The translations under genes and the position numbers were made by a program. The notes beneath the pieces were generated by a model. That model made no database searches, was not told where the DNA came from, and was given only the letters and a program-made list of their open reading frames with translations. From Aliarcobacter sp. (GTDB lineage Bacteria > Campylobacterota > Campylobacteria > Campylobacterales > Arcobacteraceae): a DNA stretch of 64,000 nucleotides. The stretch is from the NCBI GenBank assembly GCA_028689025.1, contig JAQTXA010000018.1, positions 1-64,000 on the forward strand, written 5' to 3'. Positions 1 to 9,001 of the stretch are shown here, one piece after another (within the stretch, counting starts at the first letter, position 1; the number at the start of each line of letters is the position of its first letter).

Positions 1-89
1 ATAAACTTTTTTATTAAAAAAGATGTATTAATCTTACTGAATTCAGGATTATTTTTAAGATGACTAAGTATTTCATTAATTTTTTTCAT
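1..89 (-). CDS. DUF721-like protein, N-terminal fragment (runs off the window)
   Basis: An open minus-strand frame starts with ATG at 89 and stays open for 29 codons to the window edge. It begins MKKINEILSHLKNNPEFSK, which resembles the N-terminus of small DUF721 (DciA-like) proteins of Campylobacterota; that match is from memory and rests on few residues. A TATAAT-like hexamer lies only a few bases before the ATG, so the mRNA may be leaderless. Its first 30 bases overlap the start of the oppositely oriented lipoprotein gene, so one of the two starts could be wrong. The rest of the gene is outside the window. Confidence 0.45.
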   Translation of the reverse strand, partial: MKKINEILSHLKNNPEFSKINTSFLIKKF

Positions 90-209
90 GGGCTAATTAT
101 AGCAGGTTTTATATTATCATTCAGTGGCTGTGGTTACAAAGATGATCCAAAATATATTCAACAAGATTCTTCAACAGAACAAAATAGTAATAACATTTCA
201 AAACAATGA
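60..209 (+). CDS. small lipoprotein (LptM/YifL-like)
   Basis: A 49-residue frame that begins with a short basic N-terminus and a hydrophobic stretch (about residues 5-22), followed by the lipobox-like FSGC with Cys24 as the putative lipidated residue. The sequence after the Cys (GCGYKDDPKY) resembles the GCG-K-P pattern of LptM-type small outer-membrane lipoproteins. The stop codon overlaps the nadB start (ATGA at 206-209), so the two are probably translationally coupled. Phe at the -3 lipobox position is less usual. The 5' end overlaps a divergent gene start. The lipoprotein call is fairly secure, the family name less so. Confidence 0.6.
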   Translation: MTKYFINFFHGLIIAGFILSFSGCGYKDDPKYIQQDSSTEQNSNNISKQ

Positions 210-1657
210 TTTACGATTATATAATAATAGGCACAGGAGTTGCTGGGCTTAATGCCGCAAGATTAATTCCAAAAAACAAAAGAGTATTGATTTTATGCAA
301 GATGTCAACATGGAATTGTAATACTTTTTGGGCTCAAGGTGGAATTGCAAGTGCAGTTGATGAATCTGATATTCCTACACATATAAAAGATACATTAACA
401 GCAGGTGTTAATTATAATGACAAAGAAGCTGTTGAACTTTTAAGTAAAAAATCAGTTTCTGCAATTAAAAACTTAATAGCAGATGGAATGAAATTTGACT
501 TAAGTGATAATGGTGAATTGGCATATACAAAAGAAGCAGCTCATAGTAGAAACAGAATTCTTCATGCAGATGGCGATGCAACAGGTAGAATGATGCACAT
601 TTTTTTACTTGAACATTGTGAACATGCAATAATAACTCAAGCTGTAGTTTGTGATTTATTAATAAAAGATGATATTTGTTATGGTGTTCAGTATTTTACA
701 GATGAAACAACTCAAAAAGTAGTTTATGGCCACAATACTATTATTGCAAGTGGTGGAGTTGGTTCAATTTATAGATACCACACAAATTCAACTGCAAATG
801 CGGGTGAAATTCAAGGAATTATTGCAGAAAAAAATCTTCCATTAAAAGATATGGAAATGATGCAGTTTCATCCGACTGTTGTAAGAGGAACTACATTTGC
901 TAGAAAACCTCTATTATCTGAAGCTTTAAGAGGTGAAGGTGCCTATATTGTTGATGAAAATGGATATAGATTTTTATTTGATTATCACAAAGATGGAGAG
1001 TTAGCACCAAGGGATGTTGTTAGTCGTTCAATCTTTGATTACAATAAAAAAACAGGTTTAGGTGTATATCTATCTTTTGAAACATTTGAGAAAAAAGCCT
1101 TCAAAAAGAGATTTCCAAATATTTATTCAAACTTAAAAGAGCTAGGTTACGATTTACCATTTGAAAGAGTTCCAATTAGTCCTGCATTTCACTATTCAAT
1201 GGGTGGAATAGAGACAACTTTAGATGCAAAAGTTAAAGGAATGAAAAATCTTTATGCAATTGGAGAAGCTGCATGTACTGGTGTTCATGGAGCAAATAGA
1301 TTAGCTTCTAACTCTTTACTTGAAGGTTTGGTTTTCTCACAAATTGCTGTTGAAGATTCTTTAAAAAATGAGTTTAAAATTGAAAAAGATAATTATGATA
1401 AACCAATCATCAATTATGTTAGAAATCAAGCAATAGATAAAGATTTAAAAGATAATTTGAGGGAGATGATGTGGACTCATGCTTCAATAGTAAGAGATCC
1501 AAAAACACTTCAAACTACACTAGATACAATAGAGAGTTACTTAAAATTGGATGTAGGTAGATTACTTTATTTAAGGCTACTTACGGCAAAATCCATTTTG
1601 AAATCAGCTTTAGAGCGAAAAGAATCTCTTGGAGCACACTATATTAAGGAGAATTAA
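206..1657 (+). CDS. nadB: L-aspartate oxidase
   Basis: A 483-residue FAD flavoprotein that oxidises L-aspartate to iminoaspartate, the first step of NAD biosynthesis (partner NadA). The N-terminal dinucleotide fold shows GTGVAGLNAA (residues 9-18). TFWAQGGIA (about 41-49), the RNRILHADGDATG region (about 115-127), the MEMMQFHPT substrate loop and the late GVHGANRLASNSLLEGLVF segment are all typical of NadB and related fumarate reductase/succinate dehydrogenase flavoproteins. It is a little shorter than the 500-540 residues of many NadB proteins, with a trimmed C-terminal helical domain. It overlaps the lipoprotein gene by 4 bases and nhaD by one (TAATG). Confidence 0.93.
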   Translation: MIYDYIIIGTGVAGLNAARLIPKNKRVLILCKMSTWNCNTFWAQGGIASAVDESDIPTHIKDTLTAGVNYNDKEAVELLSKKSVSAIKNLIADGMKFDLSDNGELAYTKEAAHSRNRILHADGDATGRMMHIFLLEHCEHAIITQAVVCDLLIKDDICYGVQYFTDETTQKVVYGHNTIIASGGVGSIYRYHTNSTANAGEIQGIIAEKNLPLKDMEMMQFHPTVVRGTTFARKPLLSEALRGEGAYIVDENGYRFLFDYHKDGELAPRDVVSRSIFDYNKKTGLGVYLSFETFEKKAFKKRFPNIYSNLKELGYDLPFERVPISPAFHYSMGGIETTLDAKVKGMKNLYAIGEAACTGVHGANRLASNSLLEGLVFSQIAVEDSLKNEFKIEKDNYDKPIINYVRNQAIDKDLKDNLREMMWTHASIVRDPKTLQTTLDTIESYLKLDVGRLLYLRLLTAKSILKSALERKESLGAHYIKEN

Positions 1658-3036
1658 TGTTTAAAGTTTTAATGACTTTACTTTTAGGTTCATTATCATT
1701 ATTCGCAGCAACTACAAGTCCGGAAGCAATGCCAGATATTACTATGACTTGGGTTGGATTTGCGGCACTATTTATATTTTTAGTTGGTTACTATTTAGTT
1801 GCTGCTGAAGAAAAATATGGAATTGATAAAGCAAAACCTGCTTTATTTATTGGTACATTTATGTTTATTTTAATTGCTATATATTATAGTTTAAATGGTT
1901 TAGATATGAATCTTGTTCATGTTCAAGCACAACATTTAATTTTAGAAATTGCTGAAATTTTCTTCTTCTTGTTTGTTGCAATGACATATATTGAATCACT
2001 TTTACATATGGGAGTTTTTGATAGATTAAAATATAATCTAGTTTCAAAAGGTTATACATATAGAAAACTATTCTGGGTAACTGGATTTTTAGCATTCTTT
2101 ATCTCACCAGTTGCAGATAACTTAACTACAGCTCTTATTTTATCAACTGTTTTAATTACAATTGAAAAATCTAGAAAAGACTTTTTAGTTCCAGGAGCTA
2201 TTAATATCGTTGTTGCTGCAAATGCAGGTGGTGCTTGGTCTCCATTTGGTGATATTACTACACTTATGTCTTGGGCTGCTGGAAAAGGTCAATTTACTGA
2301 CTTTTTATATTTATTCCCAGCTTCAGTTCTTGGATATATTGTAACAGCATTTTTATTATCTAGATTTGTACCTAAAGTTGTACCAGCTTTTGATGCTACA
2401 AAAGAGAAAGAACCAAAAATGTCTGAAGGTGCAAAAGTTGTTATGTTCCTAGGAGTTTTAACAATTCTTTGTGCTGTATTATCTCATCAAGTTTTACATT
2501 TACCTGCAATGTGGGGAATGATGTTTGGTTTATCATTACTTAAAGTTTATGCTTATGGGCTTAAAAGAAAATATGGTGATGACCATTTCAATATTTTCCA
2601 TTCAATGGCAAAAATTGAAAATAATACTCTAATGTTTTTCTTTGGTATTTTAGCAGCTGTTGGTGCATTATATTTCATCGGATGGTTAGCTTTAGCATCT
2701 GTTGTTTATGATCCTTCAGTTCTTGGACCTACATGGTCAAATATCGGAGTTGGATTCTTATCTGCAATTGTAGATAATGTTCCAGTTATGAGTGCAATTC
2801 TAAAAGCAAATCCTACTATGGGACTTGACCAATGGATGCTTGTAACTATGACAGCTGGAATTGGAGGTTCTTTAATCTCTTTTGGATCAGCTGCTGGTGT
2901 TGGTGTTATGGGAAAAATGCATGGTATTTATACATTTGGTTCTCATATGAAATACTCTTGGACAATTTTAATTGGATATATTGTATCTGTAAGTGTTTGG
3001 TATTTCCAATATCATATATTAGGTATTTCTCATTAA
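1657..3036 (+). CDS. nhaD: Na+/H+ antiporter NhaD
   Basis: A 459-residue polytopic inner-membrane protein of the ion transporter superfamily. It has an N-terminal hydrophobic leader and about 11-13 membrane segments. Two inverted re-entrant motifs typical of NhaD are visible: SPVADNLTTALILSTV (about residues 150-165) with NAGGAWSPFGDITT soon after, and the second-half counterpart FLSAIVDNVPVMSAIL. It exports Na+ in exchange for protons, giving salt and alkali tolerance. The start overlaps the nadB stop (TAATG), so it is likely co-transcribed with nadB, and a strong terminator follows directly. Confidence 0.92.
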   Translation: MFKVLMTLLLGSLSLFAATTSPEAMPDITMTWVGFAALFIFLVGYYLVAAEEKYGIDKAKPALFIGTFMFILIAIYYSLNGLDMNLVHVQAQHLILEIAEIFFFLFVAMTYIESLLHMGVFDRLKYNLVSKGYTYRKLFWVTGFLAFFISPVADNLTTALILSTVLITIEKSRKDFLVPGAINIVVAANAGGAWSPFGDITTLMSWAAGKGQFTDFLYLFPASVLGYIVTAFLLSRFVPKVVPAFDATKEKEPKMSEGAKVVMFLGVLTILCAVLSHQVLHLPAMWGMMFGLSLLKVYAYGLKRKYGDDHFNIFHSMAKIENNTLMFFFGILAAVGALYFIGWLALASVVYDPSVLGPTWSNIGVGFLSAIVDNVPVMSAILKANPTMGLDQWMLVTMTAGIGGSLISFGSAAGVGVMGKMHGIYTFGSHMKYSWTILIGYIVSVSVWYFQYHILGISH

Positions 3037-3060
3037 TATCTAATATATTTAGAATAAAAA

Positions 3061-3095
3061 GGGCTGTTAGGATTTTTCCTAATGGCCCTTTTTTT
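3061..3095 (+). terminator. rho-independent terminator after nhaD
   Basis: GGGCTGTTAGG (3061-3071) pairs with CCTAATGGCCC (3078-3088) as an 11-bp stem with two G-T wobbles, followed by seven Ts. It closes the lipoprotein-nadB-nhaD transcription unit. Confidence 0.9.
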
Positions 3096-3189
3096 ATTTA
3101 ACCATTTTTTTACAACTTTTTAGATAAAATATCTAATTAAAATTTGTAATATTCAACACAATAGTGTGAAATATGAAGGAAAACAATAT

Positions 3190-4725
3190 ATGAAACATGT
3201 CCCAATCGTAGTATTAGATTTTGGTAGTCAATACACTCAAATCATTGCTAGAAAACTAAGAGAAGCTGGTGTTTATTCTGAAATAGTACCTTATAGTGAG
3301 AGTATTGAAGATATTATGGCTAGAACTCCAAAAGGTATTATTCTTTCTGGTGGTCCTGCTTCTGTTTATGCTAAAGATGCTTATCATCCTGATACTACAA
3401 TCTTTGAATTAGGTCTTCCAATTTTAGGTATTTGTTATGGAATGCAGTTAATTTCTCAACACTTTGGTGGAAGCGTAATTCCTGCTGATCACCATGAATA
3501 TGGAAAAGCAAAATTAAAATTTGAAATTGAAAATCCAATTTTTAAAGACACAACAGATGGTCAAATTGTTTGGATGTCTCACGGTGATAGAGTAGAAAAT
3601 ATTCCAGCTGGATTTGAAAGAATTGCAACAAGTGAAAACTCTCCATTTGCAGCTATTGCAGATATGGATAGAAATATTTATGCATTCCAATTTCATCCAG
3701 AAGTTTACCACTCAGATGAAGGAAGTAAACTATTAAAAAACTTTGCAAAACATATTTGTGAATGTGAATCAACTTGGAATATGGGTTCTTTTGCAAAAGA
3801 ACAAATAAAAAGTATTCAAGATAGAGTTGGAAATAAAAAAGTTCTTTGTGGAGTTTCAGGTGGAGTTGATAGCTCAGTTGTAGCAACACTTTTAGCTGAA
3901 GCAATTGGTTCACAAGTAATTCCAGTATTTGTTGATAATGGATTATTAAGAGCAAATGAAAGAGAACAAGTTGAAGCAATGTTCAAAGCTAGAGGTGTAA
4001 AACTTATCACTGTTGATGCAAGTGAACAATTCTTAACAAAACTAGCAGGTGTTACAGACCCTGAAACAAAAAGAAAAATTATCGGTGAAACATTTATCGA
4101 AGTATTTGATAAAGAAGCAAAAAAACACGATGGTATTGAGTTTTTAGCACAAGGTACACTTTATACAGACGTTATTGAATCAGTATCTGTAAAAGGTCCT
4201 TCTAAAACTATTAAATCTCATCACAATGTTGGAGGACTTCCTGATTGGATGAAATTTGAATTAGTTGAGCCTTTAAGAGAAATTTTCAAAGATGAGGTTA
4301 GAGCTTTAGGATTAGAACTTGGACTTCCAGCTTCAATGATAGGAAGACATCCATTCCCAGGACCTGGACTTGCTATTAGAATCATGGGAGATGTAAATAA
4401 ACCTGATTTAGAACTATTAAGAAAAGCTGATACTGTAATGTTAGATGTATTACACGCAACTGGTTATTATGATAAAACATGGCAAGCATTTACAGTATTA
4501 TTAAACGTAAAATCTGTTGGAGTTATGGGTGATAATAGAACTTATGACAATACAGTTTGTGTTAGAATCGTTGAAGCAACAGATGGAATGACAGCAACAT
4601 TTGCACATATTCCACATGAAATATTAGAAACAATCTCAAGAAGAATCATCAACGAAGTTGACGGAATCAACAGAGTAGTTTATGATATTAGTTCAAAACC
4701 ACCAGCAACTATCGAGTGGGAATAA
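3190..4725 (+). CDS. guaA: GMP synthase (glutamine-hydrolysing)
   Basis: Converts XMP to GMP with glutamine and ATP. The class I glutamine amidotransferase domain (about 1-190) has the nucleophile in GICYGMQ and the His/Glu pair in FHPEV. The ATP pyrophosphatase domain carries the PP-loop [10 protein letters not shown], and the C-terminal dimerisation domain ends IEWE. I chose ATG 3190: AAGGA (3176-3180) sits 9 bases upstream, and [17 protein letters not shown] is the usual start, giving 511 residues, the normal length. An in-frame GTG at 3166 would add eight unlikely residues. It is monocistronic, between the nhaD terminator and an inverted-repeat element. Confidence 0.96.
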   Translation: MKHVPIVVLDFGSQYTQIIARKLREAGVYSEIVPYSESIEDIMARTPKGIILSGGPASVYAKDAYHPDTTIFELGLPILGICYGMQLISQHFGGSVIPADHHEYGKAKLKFEIENPIFKDTTDGQIVWMSHGDRVENIPAGFERIATSENSPFAAIADMDRNIYAFQFHPEVYHSDEGSKLLKNFAKHICECESTWNMGSFAKEQIKSIQDRVGNKKVLCGVSGGVDSSVVATLLAEAIGSQVIPVFVDNGLLRANEREQVEAMFKARGVKLITVDASEQFLTKLAGVTDPETKRKIIGETFIEVFDKEAKKHDGIEFLAQGTLYTDVIESVSVKGPSKTIKSHHNVGGLPDWMKFELVEPLREIFKDEVRALGLELGLPASMIGRHPFPGPGLAIRIMGDVNKPDLELLRKADTVMLDVLHATGYYDKTWQAFTVLLNVKSVGVMGDNRTYDNTVCVRIVEATDGMTATFAHIPHEILETISRRIINEVDGINRVVYDISSKPPATIEWE

Positions 4726-4752
4726 TTTCTAACAATTTTCACGCATCTTTCA

Positions 4753-4800
4753 CCAAAGTTTGGCTCGATGTACTTGTAGTACACCTTCGCCAAACTTTGG
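4753..4800. repeat. nested inverted repeat (12-bp perfect arms)
   Basis: CCAAAGTTTGGC (4753-4764) is exactly complementary to GCCAAACTTTGG (4789-4800). Nested inside, TGTAC (4769-4773) pairs with GTACA (4779-4783) around a TTGTA loop. No T-tract follows, so this is not a standard terminator, although it could stabilise or end the guaA mRNA. The two-tier palindrome looks like a dispersed, REP-like element. Confidence 0.7.
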
Positions 4801-4911
4801 CAAAATCTACATAAAACTTGTTAAAAACTTTCTATCAAATTTTGTATTAAAATCTAAAATATAAAGAAACAAAGTGATTCACGAAATAACTTTAACAAGG
4901 AAGGAAATTCA

Positions 4912-5295
4912 ATGTCATTTGTAACAGGAAAATTGAATATAGTATTAAGAATTGAAGGTCTTTGTATTCTACTAACTTCGATTTTATTTTACCATCAATT
5001 AAATGCAGATTGGGGGCTTTTCGCATGGTTATTTTTAATCCCAGATTTTGCTTTTTTAGGTTATATATTCAATGCAAAGATAGGTGCATTAGCATATAAC
5101 TGTACACACTCTCTGATTGGTTCATGTTTTTTACTTGGATTAGGTATGAGTATTGGAAGTGATATTACAGTAATTGTGTCACTAATTTGGTTTGCCCATA
5201 TAGGATTTGATAGAGCCTTGGGCTATGGTTTAAAATATGCTAGTAGCTTCAATGATACGCATCTTGGAAAGATAGGTATTAGAAAAAATACATAA
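4912..5295 (+). CDS. DUF4260 family membrane protein
   Basis: A 127-residue integral membrane protein with about four hydrophobic segments. RIEGLCILL near the N-terminus, FLIPDFAFLGY in the middle, GALAYNCTH, and the C-terminal IGFDRALGYGLKY...FNDTHLGKIG match my recollection of the DUF4260 family, whose function is unknown. The ATG follows a strong AAGGAAGG ribosome site. It stands alone between the guaA 3' palindrome and a second palindrome, with the next gene convergent. Confidence 0.85.
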   Translation: MSFVTGKLNIVLRIEGLCILLTSILFYHQLNADWGLFAWLFLIPDFAFLGYIFNAKIGALAYNCTHSLIGSCFLLGLGMSIGSDITVIVSLIWFAHIGFDRALGYGLKYASSFNDTHLGKIGIRKNT

Positions 5296-5304
5296 TTTTT
5301 TTCG

Positions 5305-5326
5305 TTCCCAAGCTTCAGCTTGGGAA
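5305..5326. repeat. REP-like palindrome
   Basis: TTCCCAAGCT (5305-5314) and AGCTTGGGAA (5317-5326) form a perfect 10-bp stem around a TC loop, preceded by CG and followed by TGCAT. The form 'CG-TTCCCA-stem-TGGGAA-TGCAT' resembles dispersed bacterial REP-type palindromes. It lies between convergent genes and may also act as a weak terminator; the T-run is on the upstream side of the + strand. Confidence 0.6.
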
Positions 5327-5344
5327 TGCATATTTAATTTCTCT

Positions 5345-7045
5345 CTACGACGAACAACTAACATGCGAAATACCAGCTATTCCAAAATAATCTGAGGGTT
5401 TTTTAATATAATATTTTTCTTCTATTTCTTTTGTTTGTTCATCGTATGGATTTGTCATTATTTTTTGTAACTCGTGTACTGGTTCATAGTTTCCATTTTG
5501 GGCTTCTTGGTATGCCCAAACTAGATGCCATTCTCTTAGAGTGTATTTTGGATTGGTAAGTTTCATTTGATTTGAAAGGCTCTCAATAGATTCTTTATCC
5601 TTAACATTTATAAGTGATTTCCATTTTTCTAACCAATTATTCCATCTTGTTTTAATAGCTTCATTTTTCAAACTTCCATAAAAACTTTTTTCAAGTTGAT
5701 TAATGTCATTTGGAATATTTGAAAGTTCTCTAAAAAATATAGTATAGTCAACTTTTGTTTCTATCATAAGAAAAATTAGTTCATCAAACAGTTCAACGTC
5801 AAATTTATTAATTCCAAGTTTTTTTGCCCACATATCTTCCATTTTTGATTCCATAACTTTTGCAAAGTTATTTTCGATTTTTTCAAGTTCTTGTAAAACC
5901 TGAGTATTTGAACTTAGTAACGGTTTTAATGCACTAAAAAATAATTTAAAGTTTTTTTGAGCAGCAAGTGGTTGATTAAAAAATGAAAAGTGCATTCCTC
6001 CACCTGTCCAAGGTTGAAATTTTGGGTCAAACATTTCGATAAATCCAAATGGTCCATAATCTAGTGTAAAACCTCCTGCTGCACAGTTATCACTGTTGAA
6101 GTTACCTTGGCAATATCCAACTCTTATCCAGTTAGCCACCAAAGATGTAAGACGATTTTGAAACTCATTTGCTAGTATTATGATTTTCTCTTCTAAGTTT
6201 AAATCTTGGTTGATTACCTCACTATACTCTCTATCAATCAAATGTAAAACAATCATTTCTAACTCTTTTAAAGCATTTTCATGCTCATTTTTTCTAGCAC
6301 GTCTTCCAAAAAGTTCAAGTTGCCCAACTCTTATAAATGAAGATGCAACCCTTGTAGTGATTGCAACATCTTCTTCAATCATAAGCTCAGGATCTTTTGA
6401 GTAAGAATTATCTCTAAACCAAGGTCTTGTTACTTGCTCTTTTTGAGAGGTAAATAGAGTTAAAGATCTTGATGTTGGAATTCCAAGTGCATGTATATGT
6501 TCTTGGGCTAAAAACTCACGAACGCTTGACCTTAAAACTGCACGCCCATCAGCACCTCTACAATATGGTGTTTTTCCTGCACCTTTTAGTTGAAATTCCC
6601 ATCTTTTGCCATTTATAAGTGCTTCAAAAATTGAGATTGCTCTACCATCCCCATATCCATTTCCAGTTTGAAAAGGACATTGGGCATAATATTCCGTACC
6701 ATAAATAGATAGTGCATAACCAGTCGCCCAACCTGTATTTTGTGTTAGATTAGAAATATTAGACATATCACCTGAAAACATTTTAATAAAATCATCTGAT
6801 TTTATTAGGCTCTCAGAAAAGCCTAATTCTTTAAAAAAGTTAACACTGTGAGAAATATATATTGGTTCTTTAATCGCAGTTGGACTTACTGGTACATAGT
6901 GACCACTAAAAACTTCTCTTGGTGATTTGTTATCTCCATTAAATTTTGCATCAGGGTCACTGTTGAGTTTTTCTACAAAAGAGTAATTAGCTAATTTTTC
7001 AAGTTCTTCAAATGTTTCTATATTTTTGTTAGTATTTTTTTTCAT
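5345..7045 (-). CDS. selO: protein adenylyltransferase SelO (YdiU family)
   Basis: A 566-residue pseudokinase-fold enzyme; the family transfers AMP from ATP to hydroxyl side chains of proteins and has a role in redox stress. The order of motifs is typical: [64 protein letters not shown], then [18 protein letters not shown] and [13 protein letters not shown]. The C-terminus ends SCSS, with Cys at the antepenultimate position where some eukaryotic SelO proteins carry selenocysteine. The length is slightly above the bacterial norm (about 480-550). It is monocistronic and convergent with the DUF4260 gene. Confidence 0.92.
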   Translation of the reverse strand: MKKNTNKNIETFEELEKLANYSFVEKLNSDPDAKFNGDNKSPREVFSGHYVPVSPTAIKEPIYISHSVNFFKELGFSESLIKSDDFIKMFSGDMSNISNLTQNTGWATGYALSIYGTEYYAQCPFQTGNGYGDGRAISIFEALINGKRWEFQLKGAGKTPYCRGADGRAVLRSSVREFLAQEHIHALGIPTSRSLTLFTSQKEQVTRPWFRDNSYSKDPELMIEEDVAITTRVASSFIRVGQLELFGRRARKNEHENALKELEMIVLHLIDREYSEVINQDLNLEEKIIILANEFQNRLTSLVANWIRVGYCQGNFNSDNCAAGGFTLDYGPFGFIEMFDPKFQPWTGGGMHFSFFNQPLAAQKNFKLFFSALKPLLSSNTQVLQELEKIENNFAKVMESKMEDMWAKKLGINKFDVELFDELIFLMIETKVDYTIFFRELSNIPNDINQLEKSFYGSLKNEAIKTRWNNWLEKWKSLINVKDKESIESLSNQMKLTNPKYTLREWHLVWAYQEAQNGNYEPVHELQKIMTNPYDEQTKEIEEKYYIKKPSDYFGIAGISHVSCSS

Positions 7046-7307
7046 AATTATATTTGTCCATTAATTTTTATTTATTAAGATTTTAACATAACTATTAAAT
7101 TACACCCCTGAGGTTGAAATGCTACCTCTATCAAAAAAGATTGTATTGAAGAATAAAAGTATTACTTATATTTTTGAATTAGAAATTCTATAAAATTCTC
7201 AAATTTTCTTTTTTTGTGACATGAGATGTGACGTAAAACAATTATAATTGTAATGTTAATTATTTTATTTTAAATATTAAAAATAATAAATTCTTAAAAG
7301 GTAAAAA

Positions 7308-7670
7308 ATGAAACAAATAATATTAATATTTTTTTTGAGTATATATGTATTTGCAAACAATGAACCATTAAAAAAACAATTACATAATATGCTTCTTCAG
7401 ACATTACCCGAAACAACGTGTAAAGAAAAACTTATATTTATAGAATGCTATTTTGTAACTATTCAAGAATGTAAAATACTTATTGAAAAATCAGTAACAC
7501 CATGTTTTGAACAATTTGAAAATAAAGTTAATGGAAATATAAGTAGAGAACAGTTTATAAATATAGCTGGTGATATAGGGAAGTGTGTAGGCAGTAAATA
7601 TTATAAAATCCTACAAAAAGAAAATAAGGTTGATTTAACTTGTTATCATTCACCAAAGTGGCTAAAATAA
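7308..7670 (+). CDS. small secreted cysteine-rich protein A
   Basis: A 120-residue protein with a clear Sec signal peptide (MKQIILIFFLSIYVFA, cleavage probably before NNEP) and six cysteines in the mature part, so up to three disulfides are possible in the periplasm. No family is recognised. AAAAGG lies 7 bases before the ATG. The next gene encodes another short exported Cys-rich protein with similar spacing of Cys and helical segments, suggesting a paralogous or functionally paired set. Upstream, GTGAC-ATGAGAT-GTGAC (a direct repeat, about 7217-7235) and ACAATTATAATTGT (a palindrome) could be regulatory. Confidence 0.75.
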   Translation: MKQIILIFFLSIYVFANNEPLKKQLHNMLLQTLPETTCKEKLIFIECYFVTIQECKILIEKSVTPCFEQFENKVNGNISREQFINIAGDIGKCVGSKYYKILQKENKVDLTCYHSPKWLK

Positions 7671-7707
7671 CTAAGCCTTCAATAAAATAATTTTTAAAAG
7701 GAATTCT

Positions 7708-8136
7708 ATGAAATTTAAAATCTCATTATTAATATTCGCTACAATGTTATTAAATGCACAAACAATGACTGATGAAAAGTTTATTAAATATAAACAAATG
7801 GCACTTGAAGTAATTGATATAATGAATAACCAAACAAAAACAATTATTTCTTGCTTTGAACATGAAAAAAGTCTTCAAAACATGAATAATTGTTTAAGTA
7901 AATCAGGGAAACCTATTGAAACAATGATAAGTAAAATGATTCCGGAACAGATAAATAAACTCTGTGTAAAAGATTCAGATGGTAAATTAAACTTTGTTTG
8001 GAATAATCAAAATTATGAAATAATAATTTCTGAGCTTAATAAAACCATTCATAAGAATGAAAAAAATAAACTATGTATACTAAACTCTAATACAGTTGAA
8101 GAATATGCAAAGTGTTTGGTTAAATCTAAGGTATAG
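7708..8136 (+). CDS. small secreted cysteine-rich protein B
   Basis: A 142-residue protein with signal peptide MKFKISLLIFATMLLNAQ and five cysteines (in SCF, NNCL, KLCV, KLCI and AKCL). It is largely helical and charged and has no recognised domain. AAAAGGAATTCT precedes the ATG. It lies 37 bases after the similar exported protein A with no terminator between them, so the two are probably co-transcribed. An odd number of Cys leaves one free or available for an intermolecular link. Confidence 0.75.
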   Translation: MKFKISLLIFATMLLNAQTMTDEKFIKYKQMALEVIDIMNNQTKTIISCFEHEKSLQNMNNCLSKSGKPIETMISKMIPEQINKLCVKDSDGKLNFVWNNQNYEIIISELNKTIHKNEKNKLCILNSNTVEEYAKCLVKSKV

Positions 8137-8149
8137 TAAAAGAGTATTT

Positions 8150-8177
8150 AATAAATAAAGAGAACAGGCAATTTTTT
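8150..8177 (+). repeat. degenerate half-copy of the GGGGACAGGCA palindrome
   Basis: The stretch AATAAAGAGAACAGGCAATT resembles the left arm of the perfect palindrome at 14326-14374 (AATAAAGGGGACAGGCAACT), including the AATAAAG flank, but the complementary arm is missing. It is probably a decayed copy of the same element. Confidence 0.4.
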
Positions 8178-8216
8178 TCGTTTCTAACTTTAAATCTTTG
8201 ATTCAAAACAAAGCAA

Positions 8217-8258
8217 CTATTAACTAAAATACAAAAAATACCAATAAAAGCGATAACT
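8217..8258 (+). promoter_or_regulatory. promoter/leader, copy 1 of a duplicated upstream block
   Basis: CTATTAACTAAAATACAAAA and the following TACCAATAAAAGCGATAACT closely match the block at 9186-9230 before the HAD gene. TAAAAT (8225-8230) looks like a -10 hexamer, which would give a leader of about 20 bases. The shared downstream part (TACCAAT...CGATAA) extends to within a few bases of the start codon. Confidence 0.45.
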
Positions 8259-8543
8259 ATGGCAATAACAAGACAGATAATATTTTTAGCAAAAAAAGAT
8301 TGTATAGAAGAACTAAAAGCATTACTTAAATCTACTATTAAAGATACTAAAGAAGAAGCGGGATGTTTGATGTATGAAGTTTTTCAAACAAAAAATAATC
8401 CTGTTGAATTTATTGTAATTGATTCATGGGAAAGTGAAGAAGCTTTAAATAAGCATTATGAAACAGAACATTACTCTCACTTTATAAATAATTTCAAACA
8501 ATACAACGCTCATATTGAACCTTTTGAATTAGAACTTTTATAA
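8259..8543 (+). CDS. ABM-domain (YgiN-like) putative monooxygenase
   Basis: A 94-residue single-domain protein of the antibiotic biosynthesis monooxygenase (ABM) superfamily, a dimeric ferredoxin-like fold that often oxidises quinols or small aromatic substrates without cofactors. Typical features are the N-terminal strand with a following helix, EEAGCLMYEVFQ, FIVIDSWESEEALNKHYETEHYSHF and a terminal strand. Substrate cannot be predicted. No strong Shine-Dalgarno precedes the ATG. It is 19 bases before an HTH gene, probably in one operon. Confidence 0.85.
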   Translation: MAITRQIIFLAKKDCIEELKALLKSTIKDTKEEAGCLMYEVFQTKNNPVEFIVIDSWESEEALNKHYETEHYSHFINNFKQYNAHIEPFELELL

Positions 8544-8562
8544 AATCAAAAGATAAAATAAT

Positions 8563-8910
8563 ATGAAAATCTCTTATCATCGTAGACGTAAAATCAAAAC
8601 AAGAAGAATAGCTTTACGGGATTTGATTTTACGAGGTATAAATGAGCCAAAAGATTTAGCAAAAGAGTTAAAAGTTACCGTACAAACAATCAAAAGAGAT
8701 TTGGAAGCAATTAAAACCATGAGTGAAGAAGATTTTACTTTTGAAACTAGACAAACATCTCAAGAAATACTTGATAAAAAAGATACTATATTAAAAATGT
8801 TAGATGATGAATCATATTACAACGAAAATGGCGATTTAAATATATCAAAGATAACAAAAGATTTAAACACTAGCAGAGCAACTGTTATGTCTGTTTTAAA
8901 TGGAGAATAA
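8563..8910 (+). CDS. HTH-domain protein, putative transcription regulator
   Basis: A 115-residue basic protein. The segment RDLILRGINEPKDLAKELKV with TVQTIKRDLEAIK (about residues 19-52) has the pattern of a DeoR/HTH_11-type winged helix-turn-helix. A second possible HTH-like segment, ISKITKDLNTSRATVMSVLN, closes the protein. It lies 19 bases after the ABM gene and may control it. No effector domain is present. It could instead be a small DNA-binding accessory protein. Confidence 0.65.
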   Translation: MKISYHRRRKIKTRRIALRDLILRGINEPKDLAKELKVTVQTIKRDLEAIKTMSEEDFTFETRQTSQEILDKKDTILKMLDDESYYNENGDLNISKITKDLNTSRATVMSVLNGE

Positions 8911-9001
8911 AAATGATGTAAATAAAGTGTCAATTCTTTGTGGATATGAGTTTTACAAAGTTATTTTATACTTCCAGTATCAAAAAATAAAAGGATACAA
9001 G

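Noticed and set aside
3166..3189. GTG start of guaA eight codons upstream
   Set aside because: ATG 3190 has AAGGA 9 bases away and yields the standard 511-residue protein.
8217..8258. Sigma-28 (FliA) promoter reading of the CGATAA motif
   Set aside because: No TAAA box lies at the required distance, and the downstream genes are not motility genes; a sigma-70-type TAAAAT is simpler.
8900..9001. Extended start of the small membrane peptide at 8900
   Set aside because: It overlaps the HTH gene and lacks a ribosome site; the internal ATG 9002 has one.
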